NCBI GenBank assembly: GCA_007122315.1
Contig: SKUB01000319.1
Coordinates: 1-46,270 of the forward strand
Source: Pseudomonadales bacterium
GTDB lineage: Bacteria; Pseudomonadota; Gammaproteobacteria; Pseudomonadales; Azotimanducaceae
Direction: 5' to 3'
Length of the DNA: 46,270 nt
Position 1 is the first letter of the stretch, and each line of letters opens with the position of its first letter. The translations under genes and the position numbers were made by a program. Under the pieces are notes generated by a model. The model saw only the letters and a list, made by a program, of their open reading frames with translations, did not search any database and was not told the origin of the DNA. Positions 1 to 8,187 of this stretch are shown piece by piece.

Positions 1-472
1 GATCGAGGCGCTGGCCCGCCTTCCAGTCCGGTCCCGCAGGATGCCAGGGACCGTCCGCGTCGAGTCCGCCGGGTCCGAGCTGGGCGTCGATCTCCAGGAA
101 ACTGCCGCCGGTGTCCTTCGGGTGCAGCTGCATCAGCGCGTAGTCCTCCATGTCGCGGTCGAACACGGTGCGCACGCCGAGTGCTGCAACCCGTTCCCGG
201 CGCGGGGGGTGGTCGTCGCACTGGCAGATCACCATGTAGCCGCCGTCACCGCCGCGGCGCTCGAGATAGCGTCCGCCGGCCGTACCCGCCTGTACCGGCG
301 CCACCACTTCCAGGAACTGGTTGCCCACTGGAAGCAGCGCGTTTTCCAGGCCGAAGGTGGCCACGGCGGGATCCCGATAGCACACGGCGATGCCGAGTAC
401 GTCCACCAGCGCCTGTTCCACCGGTGCCAGTTTTTCAGCCACCAGCGCGATTTGTCGCAGTCGCAACCACAT
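1..472 (-). CDS. VOC/glyoxalase-like protein (3' end cut by window)
   Basis: The reading frame starts at ATG 472-470 on the minus strand and runs off the left edge, giving about 157 residues. It begins MWLRLRQIALVAEKL and contains the stretches FLEVVAP, GGRYLERRGG and QLHPKD, which resemble the glyoxalase-like (vicinal oxygen chelate) family in which paired beta-alpha-beta modules bind a metal. A purine-rich GGGAGGGAGA lies just upstream of the ATG and supports this start. The gene is divergent from the Crp/Fnr-type regulator. Substrate and metal ligands cannot be assigned; the family covers dioxygenases, isomerases, resistance proteins and proteins of unknown role. The family call is fairly firm and the function is unknown. 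Confidence 0.75.
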   Translation of the reverse strand, partial: MWLRLRQIALVAEKLAPVEQALVDVLGIAVCYRDPAVATFGLENALLPVGNQFLEVVAPVQAGTAGGRYLERRGGDGGYMVICQCDDHPPRRERVAALGVRTVFDRDMEDYALMQLHPKDTGGSFLEIDAQLGPGGLDADGPWHPAGPDWKAGQRLD

Positions 473-731
473 GGTCGTCTCCCTCCCGAAATCGATGTCA
501 GTCGGCCGACAGGCCGTCGAACGGGCACTGTTGAACACTTCGATCAGCCTGTCCACGCCTGCATGGCCTTGGGCGTTGCCGAAGCGGCCTGCTTGGTGCC
601 CTGATCGAAAACAGCCGCGTCTCCGGTCTGTGTGGGTCAGCGAACAGTCGATGGCGCGTCGCCGCAACATGATCACAGGTCCCGAGCGGGCTCATCACCG
701 CTGCTCACCACCCCCGTCATGGAGGAGATAG
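473..731. other. Divergent intergenic region, no gene recognised
   Basis: This 259-base gap separates the divergent glyoxalase-like and Crp/Fnr genes. Short open frames exist on both strands, but none has protein-like composition together with a ribosome-binding site. It must hold the promoters for both neighbours, yet I see no convincing -35/-10 pair or inverted repeat. Confidence 0.4.
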
Positions 732-1697
732 GTGACTGGGCAGACCAGAATGAACACGCCCATGAACACGAACAAGGTCAGAACTATTCTCAAGCCCAGG
801 GAAGAGTCCAAACTCGAGCCGCAGCAGAATCATCTGCTGGCGGCGCTTTCGCCCGAAGTGCAGGGCCGTCTGTTTCCGCACCTCGAGTTGGTGCCGCTGA
901 AGTTGCGGGCTCTCCTCTACGATGTCGGGCGGCCCATGCGCCACGTCTACTTTCCCACTGACTCCATCATCTCGCTGCAGTACATGATGGAGGACGGGGC
1001 TTCGACGGCGATCCTGGTGGTGGGCAACGAGGGATTACTCGGCATCACGTTGTTCATGGGCGGTGAAACCACGCGTGGCCGGTCCGTGGTGCAGAGCGCC
1101 GGGCATGCCTTTCGGCTGCCCAGAGCGCGGGTGAAAGACGAATTCGGTCGTCACGGTGAGCTGCTGCAATTGATGCTGCGCTACACCCAGGCCCTGATCA
1201 CCCAGGTGGCCCAGACCGCGGTCTGCAATCGCCACCACTCGATCGATCAACAGCTTTGCCGTTGGCTTCTGCTGTCCATGGATCGCCTGTCCCACAACCA
1301 CCTGACCATGACCCAGGAGTTCATCGCCGGCATGCTCGGCGTGCGGCGCGAGGGTGTGACCGCTGCGGCAATCAAGCTGCGGGACGCGGGTGTCATTTCC
1401 TATGCGCGCGGCCTGATCAAGGTGCTCGACCGCCAGAAGCTCGAGCAGGCGGCCTGCGAATGCTATGCGGTGGTCCACAGCGAAACGGAACGGCTGCTCC
1501 CCTATCTGCCCCAGCGCCAGCTCGTCACCAGGCCCGCAGACATCCCCGTGGTGGAAAACAAGGTGATCCACGCGAAAGCCTGGGCTAGACCCAGACGGTA
1601 TCCACGCAGAAATGCGGCTCCAGCTCCAACATCAGACGGGGCTGGCCCGCTGCAGCAGGGCAGGCGCCTGATCTCGGCGTCATGGGTCCATAGGTGA
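732..1697 (+). CDS. Crp/Fnr family transcriptional regulator
   Basis: This 321-residue protein has an N-terminal cyclic-nucleotide-binding-type beta barrel (about residues 35-150, with YFPTDSIISL and GNEGLLG typical of the fold). A C-terminal Crp-type winged helix follows (about 185-240), including LTMTQEFIAGMLGVRREGVT. The GTG start at 732 sits close behind GGAGGAG (721-727); ATG codons at 750 and 762 are alternatives. The N-terminal Cys cluster of FNR is absent, and I do not see the cAMP-contact Arg/Glu set of CRP, so the effector is unknown. Residues after about 258 form a roughly 60-residue Arg/Pro-rich tail with no obvious fold, longer than usual for the family. The PEP-CTERM-like gene downstream could be a target, but that is inference. 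Confidence 0.85.
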   Translation: MTGQTRMNTPMNTNKVRTILKPREESKLEPQQNHLLAALSPEVQGRLFPHLELVPLKLRALLYDVGRPMRHVYFPTDSIISLQYMMEDGASTAILVVGNEGLLGITLFMGGETTRGRSVVQSAGHAFRLPRARVKDEFGRHGELLQLMLRYTQALITQVAQTAVCNRHHSIDQQLCRWLLLSMDRLSHNHLTMTQEFIAGMLGVRREGVTAAAIKLRDAGVISYARGLIKVLDRQKLEQAACECYAVVHSETERLLPYLPQRQLVTRPADIPVVENKVIHAKAWARPRRYPRRNAAPAPTSDGAGPLQQGRRLISASWVHR

Positions 1698-1791
1698 TGC
1701 AGCGGATCTGAATGTGTCCCATCGAACAGATGAAGCTCATGTCAGTGGTCAGTATGGCAGTCCCACCAATTTTGATTTCGAAGGTGCGGTC

Positions 1792-2475
1792 ATGAACAAC
1801 AAGCATAAGCTCCTGGTCTTAACACTCGTGAGCGGTCTCTCCACGCCGTTGCTCAGCTCGGCAGGCGTGACCTTCATGACGGCCGAAGACGACACATTCT
1901 TCGCCGGCCTCACGGCCATGCCGTTCACCGCTACGGGTTCCGCTCCCTTTTGCGGCCCCTACGCGAGTTGTTTCGGTGACTATGAATTCCGTTCGGGCTC
2001 GATCCACCACCACACCAAGCAGCCGGGTACTGACTCCGGCAGTTTGGAGCCAGACAGCGTCTTTCTGACGGTACCCTTGAGTAGTTCGCTACCCGCTCAG
2101 GCGACCTTCGATTTCGGGTTTGCCACCCACTCCTTCGGGATGCGCTGGGGATCCGTCGACAGCTACAACCTGTTGGAGTTTCTGCTCGATGGTGCTCTTG
2201 TAGGCGCGGTATCTGGGACACAGCTGGCGAACAGCGCTGGTGTGACCGTGGCGAACGCCAACGGCAACTTCCACATCGACCGCTTCGTTCGTTTCGATGC
2301 TGTGGGATCTGCCATGTTCGACTCGATCCGATTCCAGACCAGCAACTTCGGCTTCGAAACCGACGGCCACCATGTCGCCGTCGCCCAAGTGCCGGGACCC
2401 ATGCCTATGGCCCTGCTGGCCCTCGGCCTGGCCGGAATCGGGTTGTTTGGCAGGCGTCGTCGACCCGCGGATTGA
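1792..2475 (+). CDS. Secreted protein with PEP-CTERM-like sorting tail
   Basis: The ATG at 1792 gives 227 residues opening with a signal peptide (MNNKHKLLVLTLVSGLSTPLL, cleavage probably near SSA). AAGGTG just upstream can serve as ribosome-binding site. The frame stays open upstream to 1714, but that would bury the signal peptide. The mature part is rich in Phe, Gly, Ser and Asp and has no enzyme motif that I recognise. The C terminus has the tripartite architecture of PEP-CTERM proteins: a short Pro motif, a hydrophobic helix (MALLALGLAGIGLF) and a basic end (GRRRRPAD). The usual VPEP is VPGP here. Such tails are recognised by exosortase in EPS-producing Gram-negatives; no exosortase gene lies in this window. 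Role beyond export or surface display is unknown. Confidence 0.75.
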   Translation: MNNKHKLLVLTLVSGLSTPLLSSAGVTFMTAEDDTFFAGLTAMPFTATGSAPFCGPYASCFGDYEFRSGSIHHHTKQPGTDSGSLEPDSVFLTVPLSSSLPAQATFDFGFATHSFGMRWGSVDSYNLLEFLLDGALVGAVSGTQLANSAGVTVANANGNFHIDRFVRFDAVGSAMFDSIRFQTSNFGFETDGHHVAVAQVPGPMPMALLALGLAGIGLFGRRRRPAD

Positions 2476-2510
2476 CGGGTCTGAACTTGACCGGACAGCA
2501 CAAGACCTGA

Positions 2511-2541
2511 GCGCCCCGGCTGATTGGGGCGTTCTTTTTTT
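2511..2541 (+). terminator. Rho-independent terminator after the PEP-CTERM-like gene
   Basis: CGCCCC (2512-2517) pairs with GGGGCG (2526-2531) around an 8-base loop and is followed by TTCTTTTTTT. It lies 36 bases after the stop codon and separates this gene from the ccm operon. Confidence 0.9.
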
Positions 2542-2651
2542 GCATCTCAGGGGGTCGCACACACTCGGGGGCAAGTGCGACCAACTGCGTGGACCCCTCG
2601 CTCAATGTCCGGCCGACGACGTGGCTCGCCCTGAATCTGCGCGCTACTTCA

Positions 2652-2678
2652 TACCTGCCCCAGCGTCAGCTGGTCACC
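2652..2678 (+). repeat. Possible remnant of a second Crp/Fnr gene 3' end
   Basis: These 27 bases encode YLPQRQLVT, the same nine residues found in the Crp/Fnr regulator at 1503-1529. The copies match at 24 of 27 bases and all three differences are silent third-position changes (TAT/TAC, CGC/CGT, CTC/CTG). No intact gene surrounds this copy, so it may be the last trace of a decayed paralogue or partial duplication. Outside these codons the similarity fades within a few codons. Confidence 0.4.
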
Positions 2679-2714
2679 GAGGTCTGCCTGTGCGCATTTG
2701 CTGCAGGCCCTGTC

Positions 2715-2720
2715 TATAAT
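2715..2720 (+). promoter_or_regulatory. Candidate -10 box for the ccm operon
   Basis: A perfect TATAAT stands out in GC-rich DNA 45 bases before the ccmA start. No good -35 hexamer is present at 16-18 bases, so dependence on an activator or a weak -35 is possible. It is the only promoter-like signal before ccmA. Confidence 0.5.
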
Positions 2721-2764
2721 CCGCCGCTGTCTCGAGAGCTCACCGCTGCTTCGCGGAGCGCGCC

Positions 2765-3385
2765 TTGTCCCATGCTGTCCTCGATATCGCCGGCCTGCGC
2801 TGTGAACGCGACGATCGCGAGCTGTTCGCCGATTTCGACCTGCGCATCGCTGCCGCTGAAGCGGTGCAGCTGCGCGGCCCGAACGGCGCAGGCAAGACCA
2901 CGCTGCTGCGCTGTATTGCCGGGATGCATCCCGAGTACGAGGGCAGCATCCGGCTGCTCGGTGCACCTGTCAGTGGCGAACAGTTGGTGTTCGTGGGGCA
3001 CAGGCCGGGTATCTCCGGTCTGCTGAGCGCGGCGGATAATCTGCGCTGGCATCTGGATCTGGCGGGCTGGCGCGGGGCGGGTGACGTGATAGGCGCGGCG
3101 CTGGACCGGGTAGGACTCGCTGGCTACAACGACGTGCCCTGTCAGCAGCTCTCCGCCGGGCAGCAGCGGCGGGTGGCCCTGGCGCGTCTCGCCCTGCCCA
3201 CGGCCGAGGTGCCGCTGTGGCTGCTCGACGAGCCGTTCACCGCACTCGACGATGCCGGACTGGAGCTGATCAGCGGCTTGATGGCCGAGCGACTGGCGGG
3301 CGCGGGGGCCATCCTCTTCACCACCCACCAGGCGGCGCCCGCGCTGCCCGGACTCAGCACACGCTGGATCGGAGCTCCTGCGTGA
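2765..3385 (+). CDS. ccmA: Cytochrome c maturation ABC transporter ATPase CcmA
   Basis: CcmA is the ATPase of the CcmABCD complex. In System I maturation, ATP hydrolysis releases holo-CcmE from CcmC at the inner membrane. The 206-residue protein has Walker A GPNGAGKTT (38-46), a signature LSAGQ (129-133, the form usual in CcmA rather than LSGGQ), Walker B LWLLDEP (151-157) and the switch His in TTHQ (188). Length is normal for CcmA. I chose the TTG at 2765 because GGAG (2755-2758) is placed 6 bases before it and no in-frame ATG or GTG precedes the conserved first strand. It is first in a nine-gene ccm operon and overlaps ccmB. Confidence 0.95.
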   Translation: MSHAVLDIAGLRCERDDRELFADFDLRIAAAEAVQLRGPNGAGKTTLLRCIAGMHPEYEGSIRLLGAPVSGEQLVFVGHRPGISGLLSAADNLRWHLDLAGWRGAGDVIGAALDRVGLAGYNDVPCQQLSAGQQRRVALARLALPTAEVPLWLLDEPFTALDDAGLELISGLMAERLAGAGAILFTTHQAAPALPGLSTRWIGAPA

Positions 3386-4086
3386 CGGCGCCGGCAGCGG
3401 GGGAGCCGAGTTTGTGGGTGCTGTTCCGGGGCCAGTTGCGCCGGGATCTCAAGCTCGCCTTCGGTCAGCCGTCGGAGCTGGCGAATCCTCTGGCGTTCTT
3501 CGTCGTGGTCATTACCCTGTTTCCCCTCGGCGTGAGTCCGGAGCCGGACGTGCTGGCGGGCATGGCACCGGGCGTACTGTGGATCGCGGCGCTGCTGGCC
3601 ACGCTGCTGGGACTCGAGGCCCTGTTCCGTCGCGATCGGGACGATGGCACGCTGGAACAGATGGTGCTGCGGGCGCAGCCGCTGTATCTGCCGGTGGTGG
3701 CGCGCATGCTGGCCCACTGGATGGTGACCGGACTGCCACTGACGCTGCTCGCCCCGCTGCTCGGCGGCATGCTCAACCTGGCGCCGGAAGCCCGGCTGCC
3801 GCTGATGCTGGGGCTGGCCCTGGGGACGCCGGTGCTGGTCCTGCTCGGTGGGGTGGGTGCGGCCCTGACCGTGGGTCTGCGCACCGGCGGCGTGCTGCTG
3901 GCCCTGTTGGTGCTGCCGCTGTTCGTGCCGGTGCTGATTCTCGGTGTCAGCGCTGCGGAGCTGGCGAGTTCGGGTCTGTCGCCCACCGGACCACTGCTGT
4001 GGCTGGCGGCCGGCGCGAGTTTCGCCATCACCACGGTGCCGTTCGCCATTGCGGCGGCGCTGCGGATCGGGGTCGAGGTCGGGTGA
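3382..4086 (+). CDS. ccmB: Haem exporter permease CcmB
   Basis: CcmB is the membrane subunit partnering CcmA. The predicted 234-residue protein opens with LFRGQLRRDLKLAFGQPSELANPL, a typical CcmB N terminus, and then shows about six hydrophobic segments. FRRDRDDGTLEQ is the conserved cytoplasmic loop. The GTG start at 3382 overlaps the ccmA stop (GTGA), implying translational coupling; the open frame extends upstream inside ccmA but without family-like sequence. Length (about 220-235 residues in the family) fits well. Confidence 0.93.
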   Translation: MTAPAAGEPSLWVLFRGQLRRDLKLAFGQPSELANPLAFFVVVITLFPLGVSPEPDVLAGMAPGVLWIAALLATLLGLEALFRRDRDDGTLEQMVLRAQPLYLPVVARMLAHWMVTGLPLTLLAPLLGGMLNLAPEARLPLMLGLALGTPVLVLLGGVGAALTVGLRTGGVLLALLVLPLFVPVLILGVSAAELASSGLSPTGPLLWLAAGASFAITTVPFAIAAALRIGVEVG

Positions 4087-4109
4087 CGCGGGCTTGAGGA
4101 GAGGTTGGC

Positions 4110-4874
4110 TTGAAGTACATCCCTGATGGGTTACGACGACTCTGGCATCGCATGGGTTCGCCGCGCTGGTTCTACGAAACCACGGCGTCCTGGCTGCCAT
4201 GGCTGGGCGGAGCGGCAGCGCTGCTGATTGCGGTCGGCACGGTGTGGGGCCTGGCGTTCGCGCCGCCGGACTACCTGCAGGGCGACAGTTTTCGCATCAT
4301 CTACATCCACGTCCCGGCGGCGTATCTGGCCCAGGCCGGCTACATCCTGATGGCCGTGTGCGGCGTGATTCTTCTGGTCTGGCGCATGAAGCTCGCGGAC
4401 ATGGTGATGACCGCGGTGGCTCCCATCGGCGCGGCGTTCACGTTTCTCGCGCTGGCCACCGGCTCGATCTGGGGTAAGCCCACCTGGGGCACCTACTGGA
4501 TCTGGGACGCGCGCATCACCTCCGTGCTGATTCTCCTGTTCCTGTATCTCGGCATCATCGGCCTGCGCCGCGCCATCGAGCGGCCGGAGGCGGCGGGCCG
4601 GGCCTGCGCGATCCTCGCCATCGTCGGCGTGATCAACATTCCGATCATCAAATATTCGGTGGACTGGTGGATGACGCTGCACCAGCCGGCCACGTTCAGC
4701 GTCACCTCGGCGCCGGCCATGCCGCCGATCATGTGGGTGCCGCTGCTGCTGAACGTGCTCGGGTTCAACCTGCTGTTCGCGGTCAGCGTCATTCAGGGGA
4801 CACGTACGGAGGTGCTCGTTCGCGAGCGCCGCACCCGCTGGGTCAGTGAGTTGTGCCTGCGGGAGCGCGCATGA
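4110..4874 (+). CDS. ccmC: Haem handling protein CcmC
   Basis: CcmC presents haem to the chaperone CcmE on the periplasmic side. The 254-residue protein has six predicted membrane segments and the tryptophan-rich WWD domain (about 121-136, WGKPTWGTYWIWDAR). The two periplasmic His residues expected to ligate haem are visible: His67 in IYIHVPAAY and His191 in WWMTLHQPA. I chose TTG 4110 because AGGAG (4097-4101) sits 8 bases upstream; the ATG at 4152 lacks such a site. CcmC follows ccmB after a 23-base gap and overlaps ccmD by four bases (ATGA). Confidence 0.95.
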   Translation: MKYIPDGLRRLWHRMGSPRWFYETTASWLPWLGGAAALLIAVGTVWGLAFAPPDYLQGDSFRIIYIHVPAAYLAQAGYILMAVCGVILLVWRMKLADMVMTAVAPIGAAFTFLALATGSIWGKPTWGTYWIWDARITSVLILLFLYLGIIGLRRAIERPEAAGRACAILAIVGVINIPIIKYSVDWWMTLHQPATFSVTSAPAMPPIMWVPLLLNVLGFNLLFAVSVIQGTRTEVLVRERRTRWVSELCLRERA

Positions 4875-5086
4875 GTTTCGACAGCTTCGGCGATTTTCTG
4901 GCCATGGGCGGGCACGGATTTTACGTCTGGTGGGCCTACCTACTGACGGCTGTCGTGGTAGCATTGATACTCGTGTGGCCGGTGTGGCGACGGCGCCGCT
5001 TCCTTCGGGAGCAGCGCGGACGACTGCGTAGGTCCCGGGCTCTGGGCGGGCAGACTGGAAGTTCAAGTGATGCACCCGAAACGTAA
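4871..5086 (+). CDS. ccmD: Haem exporter small subunit CcmD
   Basis: CcmD is a small single-span membrane protein that stabilises the CcmABC/CcmE complex and aids release of holo-CcmE. This copy has 71 residues. It starts [21 protein letters not shown], the recognisable CcmD pattern, with one membrane helix (about 19-37) followed by a strongly basic stretch ([17 protein letters not shown]). The ATG at 4871 overlaps the ccmC stop as ATGA, and the 3' end overlaps ccmE by 17 bases. Confidence 0.92.
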   Translation: MSFDSFGDFLAMGGHGFYVWWAYLLTAVVVALILVWPVWRRRRFLREQRGRLRRSRALGGQTGSSSDAPET

Positions 5087-5540
5087 GCAACGACTCCTCA
5101 TCATCAGTGTGCTCATCGGTGGCGTCGGCGCCACTGCGGCGCTGGTGCTGAACGCGCTGAACGAGAACATCAACCTGTTCTATCCGCCGGATCAGATCGT
5201 CGCCGGCCTGGCGCCGGTGGATCAGCGCATCCGTGCCGGCGGCATCGTGGTGGACGGCAGTGTGTTCCGGGAAATCGGCAGCATGTCGGTGTCCTTCGTC
5301 ATTTCTGATCTCGATGGCCACGACGTTCCGGTGACGTTCGAAGGCATCCTCCCCAACCTGTTCGGAGAGGGGCAGGGCATCGTCGCTACAGGGCGGCTCG
5401 GTGCGGACGGCGTGTTCGTCGCCTCCGAGGTTCTGGCCAAGCACGACGAAAACTACATGCCGACGGAACTCGCTGCCATGCAGGGGCGCAAGCCACCGAT
5501 GGGTAACCAGGTGAACAGCGATCCCGGTGTAAGTTACTAG
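5070..5540 (+). CDS. ccmE: Periplasmic haem chaperone CcmE
   Basis: CcmE carries haem covalently from CcmC to CcmF. The 156-residue protein has an N-terminal signal anchor (about 8-30) and an OB-fold beta barrel. The haem-attachment site is His125 with Tyr129 in KHDENYMP, the family's conserved HxxxY element. The ATG at 5070 lies 8 bases after GGAAG (5057-5061); the GTG immediately before it is an equivalent alternative. It begins inside ccmD, and about 60 bases separate it from ccmF. Confidence 0.95.
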   Translation: MHPKRKQRLLIISVLIGGVGATAALVLNALNENINLFYPPDQIVAGLAPVDQRIRAGGIVVDGSVFREIGSMSVSFVISDLDGHDVPVTFEGILPNLFGEGQGIVATGRLGADGVFVASEVLAKHDENYMPTELAAMQGRKPPMGNQVNSDPGVSY

Positions 5541-5602
5541 GCCCTCGATGGCCTCGTCGTCCGCTCCGGGCAGCGGTCCCATGATTTTCGCGGAGACCCG
5601 GA

Positions 5603-7615
5603 ATGATTCCTGAACTCGGTCATTTTGCACTGGCGCTGGCGTTGGGCTTCGCCATCCTGCTGGCCACGCTCCCCATCGCGGGCACCTTCACCGGGCGCCT
5701 GGTGTGGATGCGTAGCGGGGGGTCGCTGGCCGCGGGCATGTTCGCGTTTCTGCTGCTGTCCTACATCTGCCTGACCTGGTCGTTCCTGGCGGACGATTTC
5801 TCCGTGGCCTACGTGGCGCAGAACTCCAATTCCCTGCTTCCCGTCTACTACAAGGTGAGTGCCGTCTGGGGCGCCCATGAAGGTTCCTTCCTGCTCTGGA
5901 CCCTGATCATGGCTGGCTGGACCGTGGCGGTGGCGGTGCGCAGCAAGGGTCTGCCGCTGGACATGCTGGCGCGGGTGCTGGGGGTGATGGGCATGGTGAG
6001 CATCGGCTTCATCCTGTTCATGCTCCTGACCTCGAATCCTTTTGACCGACTGCTGCCGATGTCGCCCAGCGACGGCTCCGATCTCAATCCGCAGCTGCAG
6101 GACTTCGGTCTCATCGTGCATCCGCCCATGCTGTACGTGGGCTACGTGGGTTTCTCGGTGGCGTTCGCGTTCGCCATCGCCGCCCTGATGTCCGGCCGGC
6201 TGGATGCGGCCTGGGCACGCTGGTCGCGGCCGTGGACGAACGTGGCCTGGGCCTTCCTCACCGTGGGTATCGCGCTGGGCAGCTGGTGGGCCTACTACGA
6301 GCTCGGCTGGGGTGGCTGGTGGTTCTGGGACGCGGTGGAGAACGCCTCGTTCATGCCCTGGCTGGTGGGCACGGCGCTGATCCATTCCCTGGCGGTGACC
6401 GAAAAACGGGGCGTGTTCCGCAGCTGGACCGTGCTGCTGGCCATCGCCACGTTCTCCCTGGTACTGCTCGGTGCCTTCATCGTCCGCTCCGGCGTGCTGA
6501 CGTCAGTCCATGCATTCGCGGTGGATCCGGAGCGGGGCGCCTACATCATGGCCTTCCTGCTGCTGGTGGTGGGTGGCTCGCTGGCGCTGTACGCGTTCCG
6601 CGCGCCGGTGATGCGTGCGGATGCGCAATACGACGGCCTGTCCCGGGAAGTATTGCTGCTGGTGAACAACGTGCTGCTGGTTGTGGCCACCGCCGCCGTG
6701 CTGCTCGGTACCCTTTACCCGCTGCTCTACGAGGCCATGACCGGCGGTGACAAGATCTCCGTGGGGCCGCCGTATTTCAATGCCGTGTTCGTGCCGCTGA
6801 TGTTGCTGCTGCTGGTGGCCATGGCGGCAGGGCCGCTGGCGCGCTGGAAGCGGACCAGCGCGAAGGAGTTGGTCCGCAATCTGGGGCGCATCGCGGTGGC
6901 GAGCGTCGTGCTCGGCGTGCTGCTGCCCCTGGTGTTCACCGGTGCGCTGGACCTGTGGGCGGTGGTGGCCGTCGCGCTGGCGGCCTGGATCACGCTGTCC
7001 CTGGTGCAGGACACGCTGTCGCGGGTCGCCCACAAGGGCGACTGGCCGTCACGTCTCGCGGCCATTCCCAAACTCGGAGCTGGCTACGCGGGCATGTGGA
7101 TCGCCCATATCGGCATCGCGGTGTCCGTCATCGGTATCGCCATGGTGGTGGTCTATTCCGACGAGCGCGACGTGCGCATGACCCCCGGCGACACGGTCGA
7201 CGTGGGGGGCTGGACGTTCCGCTTCGACGGCATCCGCCCGGCTGAGGGGCCCAACTGGACTGCGGACGAAGGCGTGGTCACCGTGCTCAAGAACGGCCGC
7301 GAGCGGATGACCCTGCTGCCGCAGAAACGGCACTATCCGGTGCGGGGCATGGTCATGACCCAGGCCGCGATCAATCCCCGATTCACCCGCGACCTCTACG
7401 TCGCGCTTGGCGAGCCGCTGGGCGGTCAGGCCTGGGCGGTGCGGGTACACTACAAGCCGTTCGTGCGCTGGATCTGGCTGGGCGCCATTCTGATGGCCTT
7501 CGGCGGGGTCATTGCGGCGGTCGACAAGCGCTACCGGCGATTGGCGGAGCGGGCAGTGGAACGCCGCCGCATCGCCAGCACCGGGGACGCACCATTGGCG
7601 GAGGGCACGTCATGA
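5603..7615 (+). CDS. ccmF: Haem lyase subunit CcmF
   Basis: CcmF is the large membrane subunit of the cytochrome c haem ligase, receiving haem from CcmE and attaching it to apocytochrome with CcmH and CcmI. The 670-residue, multi-span protein contains the WWD domain around residues 236-250 (WGGWWFWDAVENASF). Conserved His residues are His173 in IVHPPMLY and His261 in ALIHSLAV. GGAG (5591-5594) lies 8 bases before the ATG. Length matches the family (about 640-670). Its stop overlaps the ccmG start (ATGA). Confidence 0.96.
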   Translation: MIPELGHFALALALGFAILLATLPIAGTFTGRLVWMRSGGSLAAGMFAFLLLSYICLTWSFLADDFSVAYVAQNSNSLLPVYYKVSAVWGAHEGSFLLWTLIMAGWTVAVAVRSKGLPLDMLARVLGVMGMVSIGFILFMLLTSNPFDRLLPMSPSDGSDLNPQLQDFGLIVHPPMLYVGYVGFSVAFAFAIAALMSGRLDAAWARWSRPWTNVAWAFLTVGIALGSWWAYYELGWGGWWFWDAVENASFMPWLVGTALIHSLAVTEKRGVFRSWTVLLAIATFSLVLLGAFIVRSGVLTSVHAFAVDPERGAYIMAFLLLVVGGSLALYAFRAPVMRADAQYDGLSREVLLLVNNVLLVVATAAVLLGTLYPLLYEAMTGGDKISVGPPYFNAVFVPLMLLLLVAMAAGPLARWKRTSAKELVRNLGRIAVASVVLGVLLPLVFTGALDLWAVVAVALAAWITLSLVQDTLSRVAHKGDWPSRLAAIPKLGAGYAGMWIAHIGIAVSVIGIAMVVVYSDERDVRMTPGDTVDVGGWTFRFDGIRPAEGPNWTADEGVVTVLKNGRERMTLLPQKRHYPVRGMVMTQAAINPRFTRDLYVALGEPLGGQAWAVRVHYKPFVRWIWLGAILMAFGGVIAAVDKRYRRLAERAVERRRIASTGDAPLAEGTS

Positions 7616-8187
7616 GCGAGCATGCAGACACTGCGACCGGATCCATGCCGAGCCGGGCCAGTCTGTTCATTCCCCTGGCTGTTTTCCTGGTCATCCTGGC
7701 CCTGCTCTGGCGCGGATTCAGTCTTGGCGACCCCCACGCATTACCGTCGGCGCTGCTGAATCAGCCACTGCCGGAGTTCGCCCTGCCGGTGCTGCACGAG
7801 CCCGGTCGCGTGGTGGGCTCCGAGGCCATGCACGGCGAACCTTTCCTGCTCAACGTCTGGGCCACCTGGTGCCCCACCTGCCGCGCAGAGCATGCGGAGC
7901 TCGCGCGTATCGCCGAGGAATACGGGGTGCCCATCTTCGGCATCAATTACAAGGACAACCCGGCGGAGGCGCGGCGCTGGCTGGCGCGCTACGGCGACCC
8001 GTACGTGTTCTCGGTGGTGGATGCCGACGGCAGTCTGGGCATCGATCTCGGCGTCTACGGGGCCCCGGAGACCTTTCTCGTGGATGCCGAGGGCGTGATT
8101 CGCTACAAGCGCATCGGTGCTGTGGACCGGCGGGTGTGGGACACCAAGCTCGGCCCCTTGCTGGCGGAGCTGCGCGATGCGTCCTGA
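7612..8187 (+). CDS. ccmG: Thiol:disulfide oxidoreductase CcmG (DsbE)
   Basis: CcmG is a membrane-anchored periplasmic thioredoxin-like protein that keeps apocytochrome CXXCH cysteines or CcmH reduced. The 191-residue protein has an N-terminal anchor (about 17-36) and a thioredoxin fold with WCPTC (Cys87, Cys90). The conserved GVYGAPETFLVD near the C-terminal half carries the cis-Pro typical of CcmG. It overlaps ccmF by four bases and ccmH by eleven. Reductant is probably supplied by a DsbD-type transporter; one lies far downstream at 41276-43354, but functional pairing is inference. Confidence 0.95.
   Translation: MSEHADTATGSMPSRASLFIPLAVFLVILALLWRGFSLGDPHALPSALLNQPLPEFALPVLHEPGRVVGSEAMHGEPFLLNVWATWCPTCRAEHAELARIAEEYGVPIFGINYKDNPAEARRWLARYGDPYVFSVVDADGSLGIDLGVYGAPETFLVDAEGVIRYKRIGAVDRRVWDTKLGPLLAELRDAS

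Noticed and set aside
732-1697. FNR-type oxygen sensor
   Set aside because: No N-terminal cysteine cluster is present, so an oxygen-labile 4Fe-4S site is not supported.
2589-3026. Plus-strand frame overlapping the ccmA start
   Set aside because: Most of it is out of frame with ccmA and low complexity; only the YLPQRQLVT codons are of interest and are reported as a repeat.
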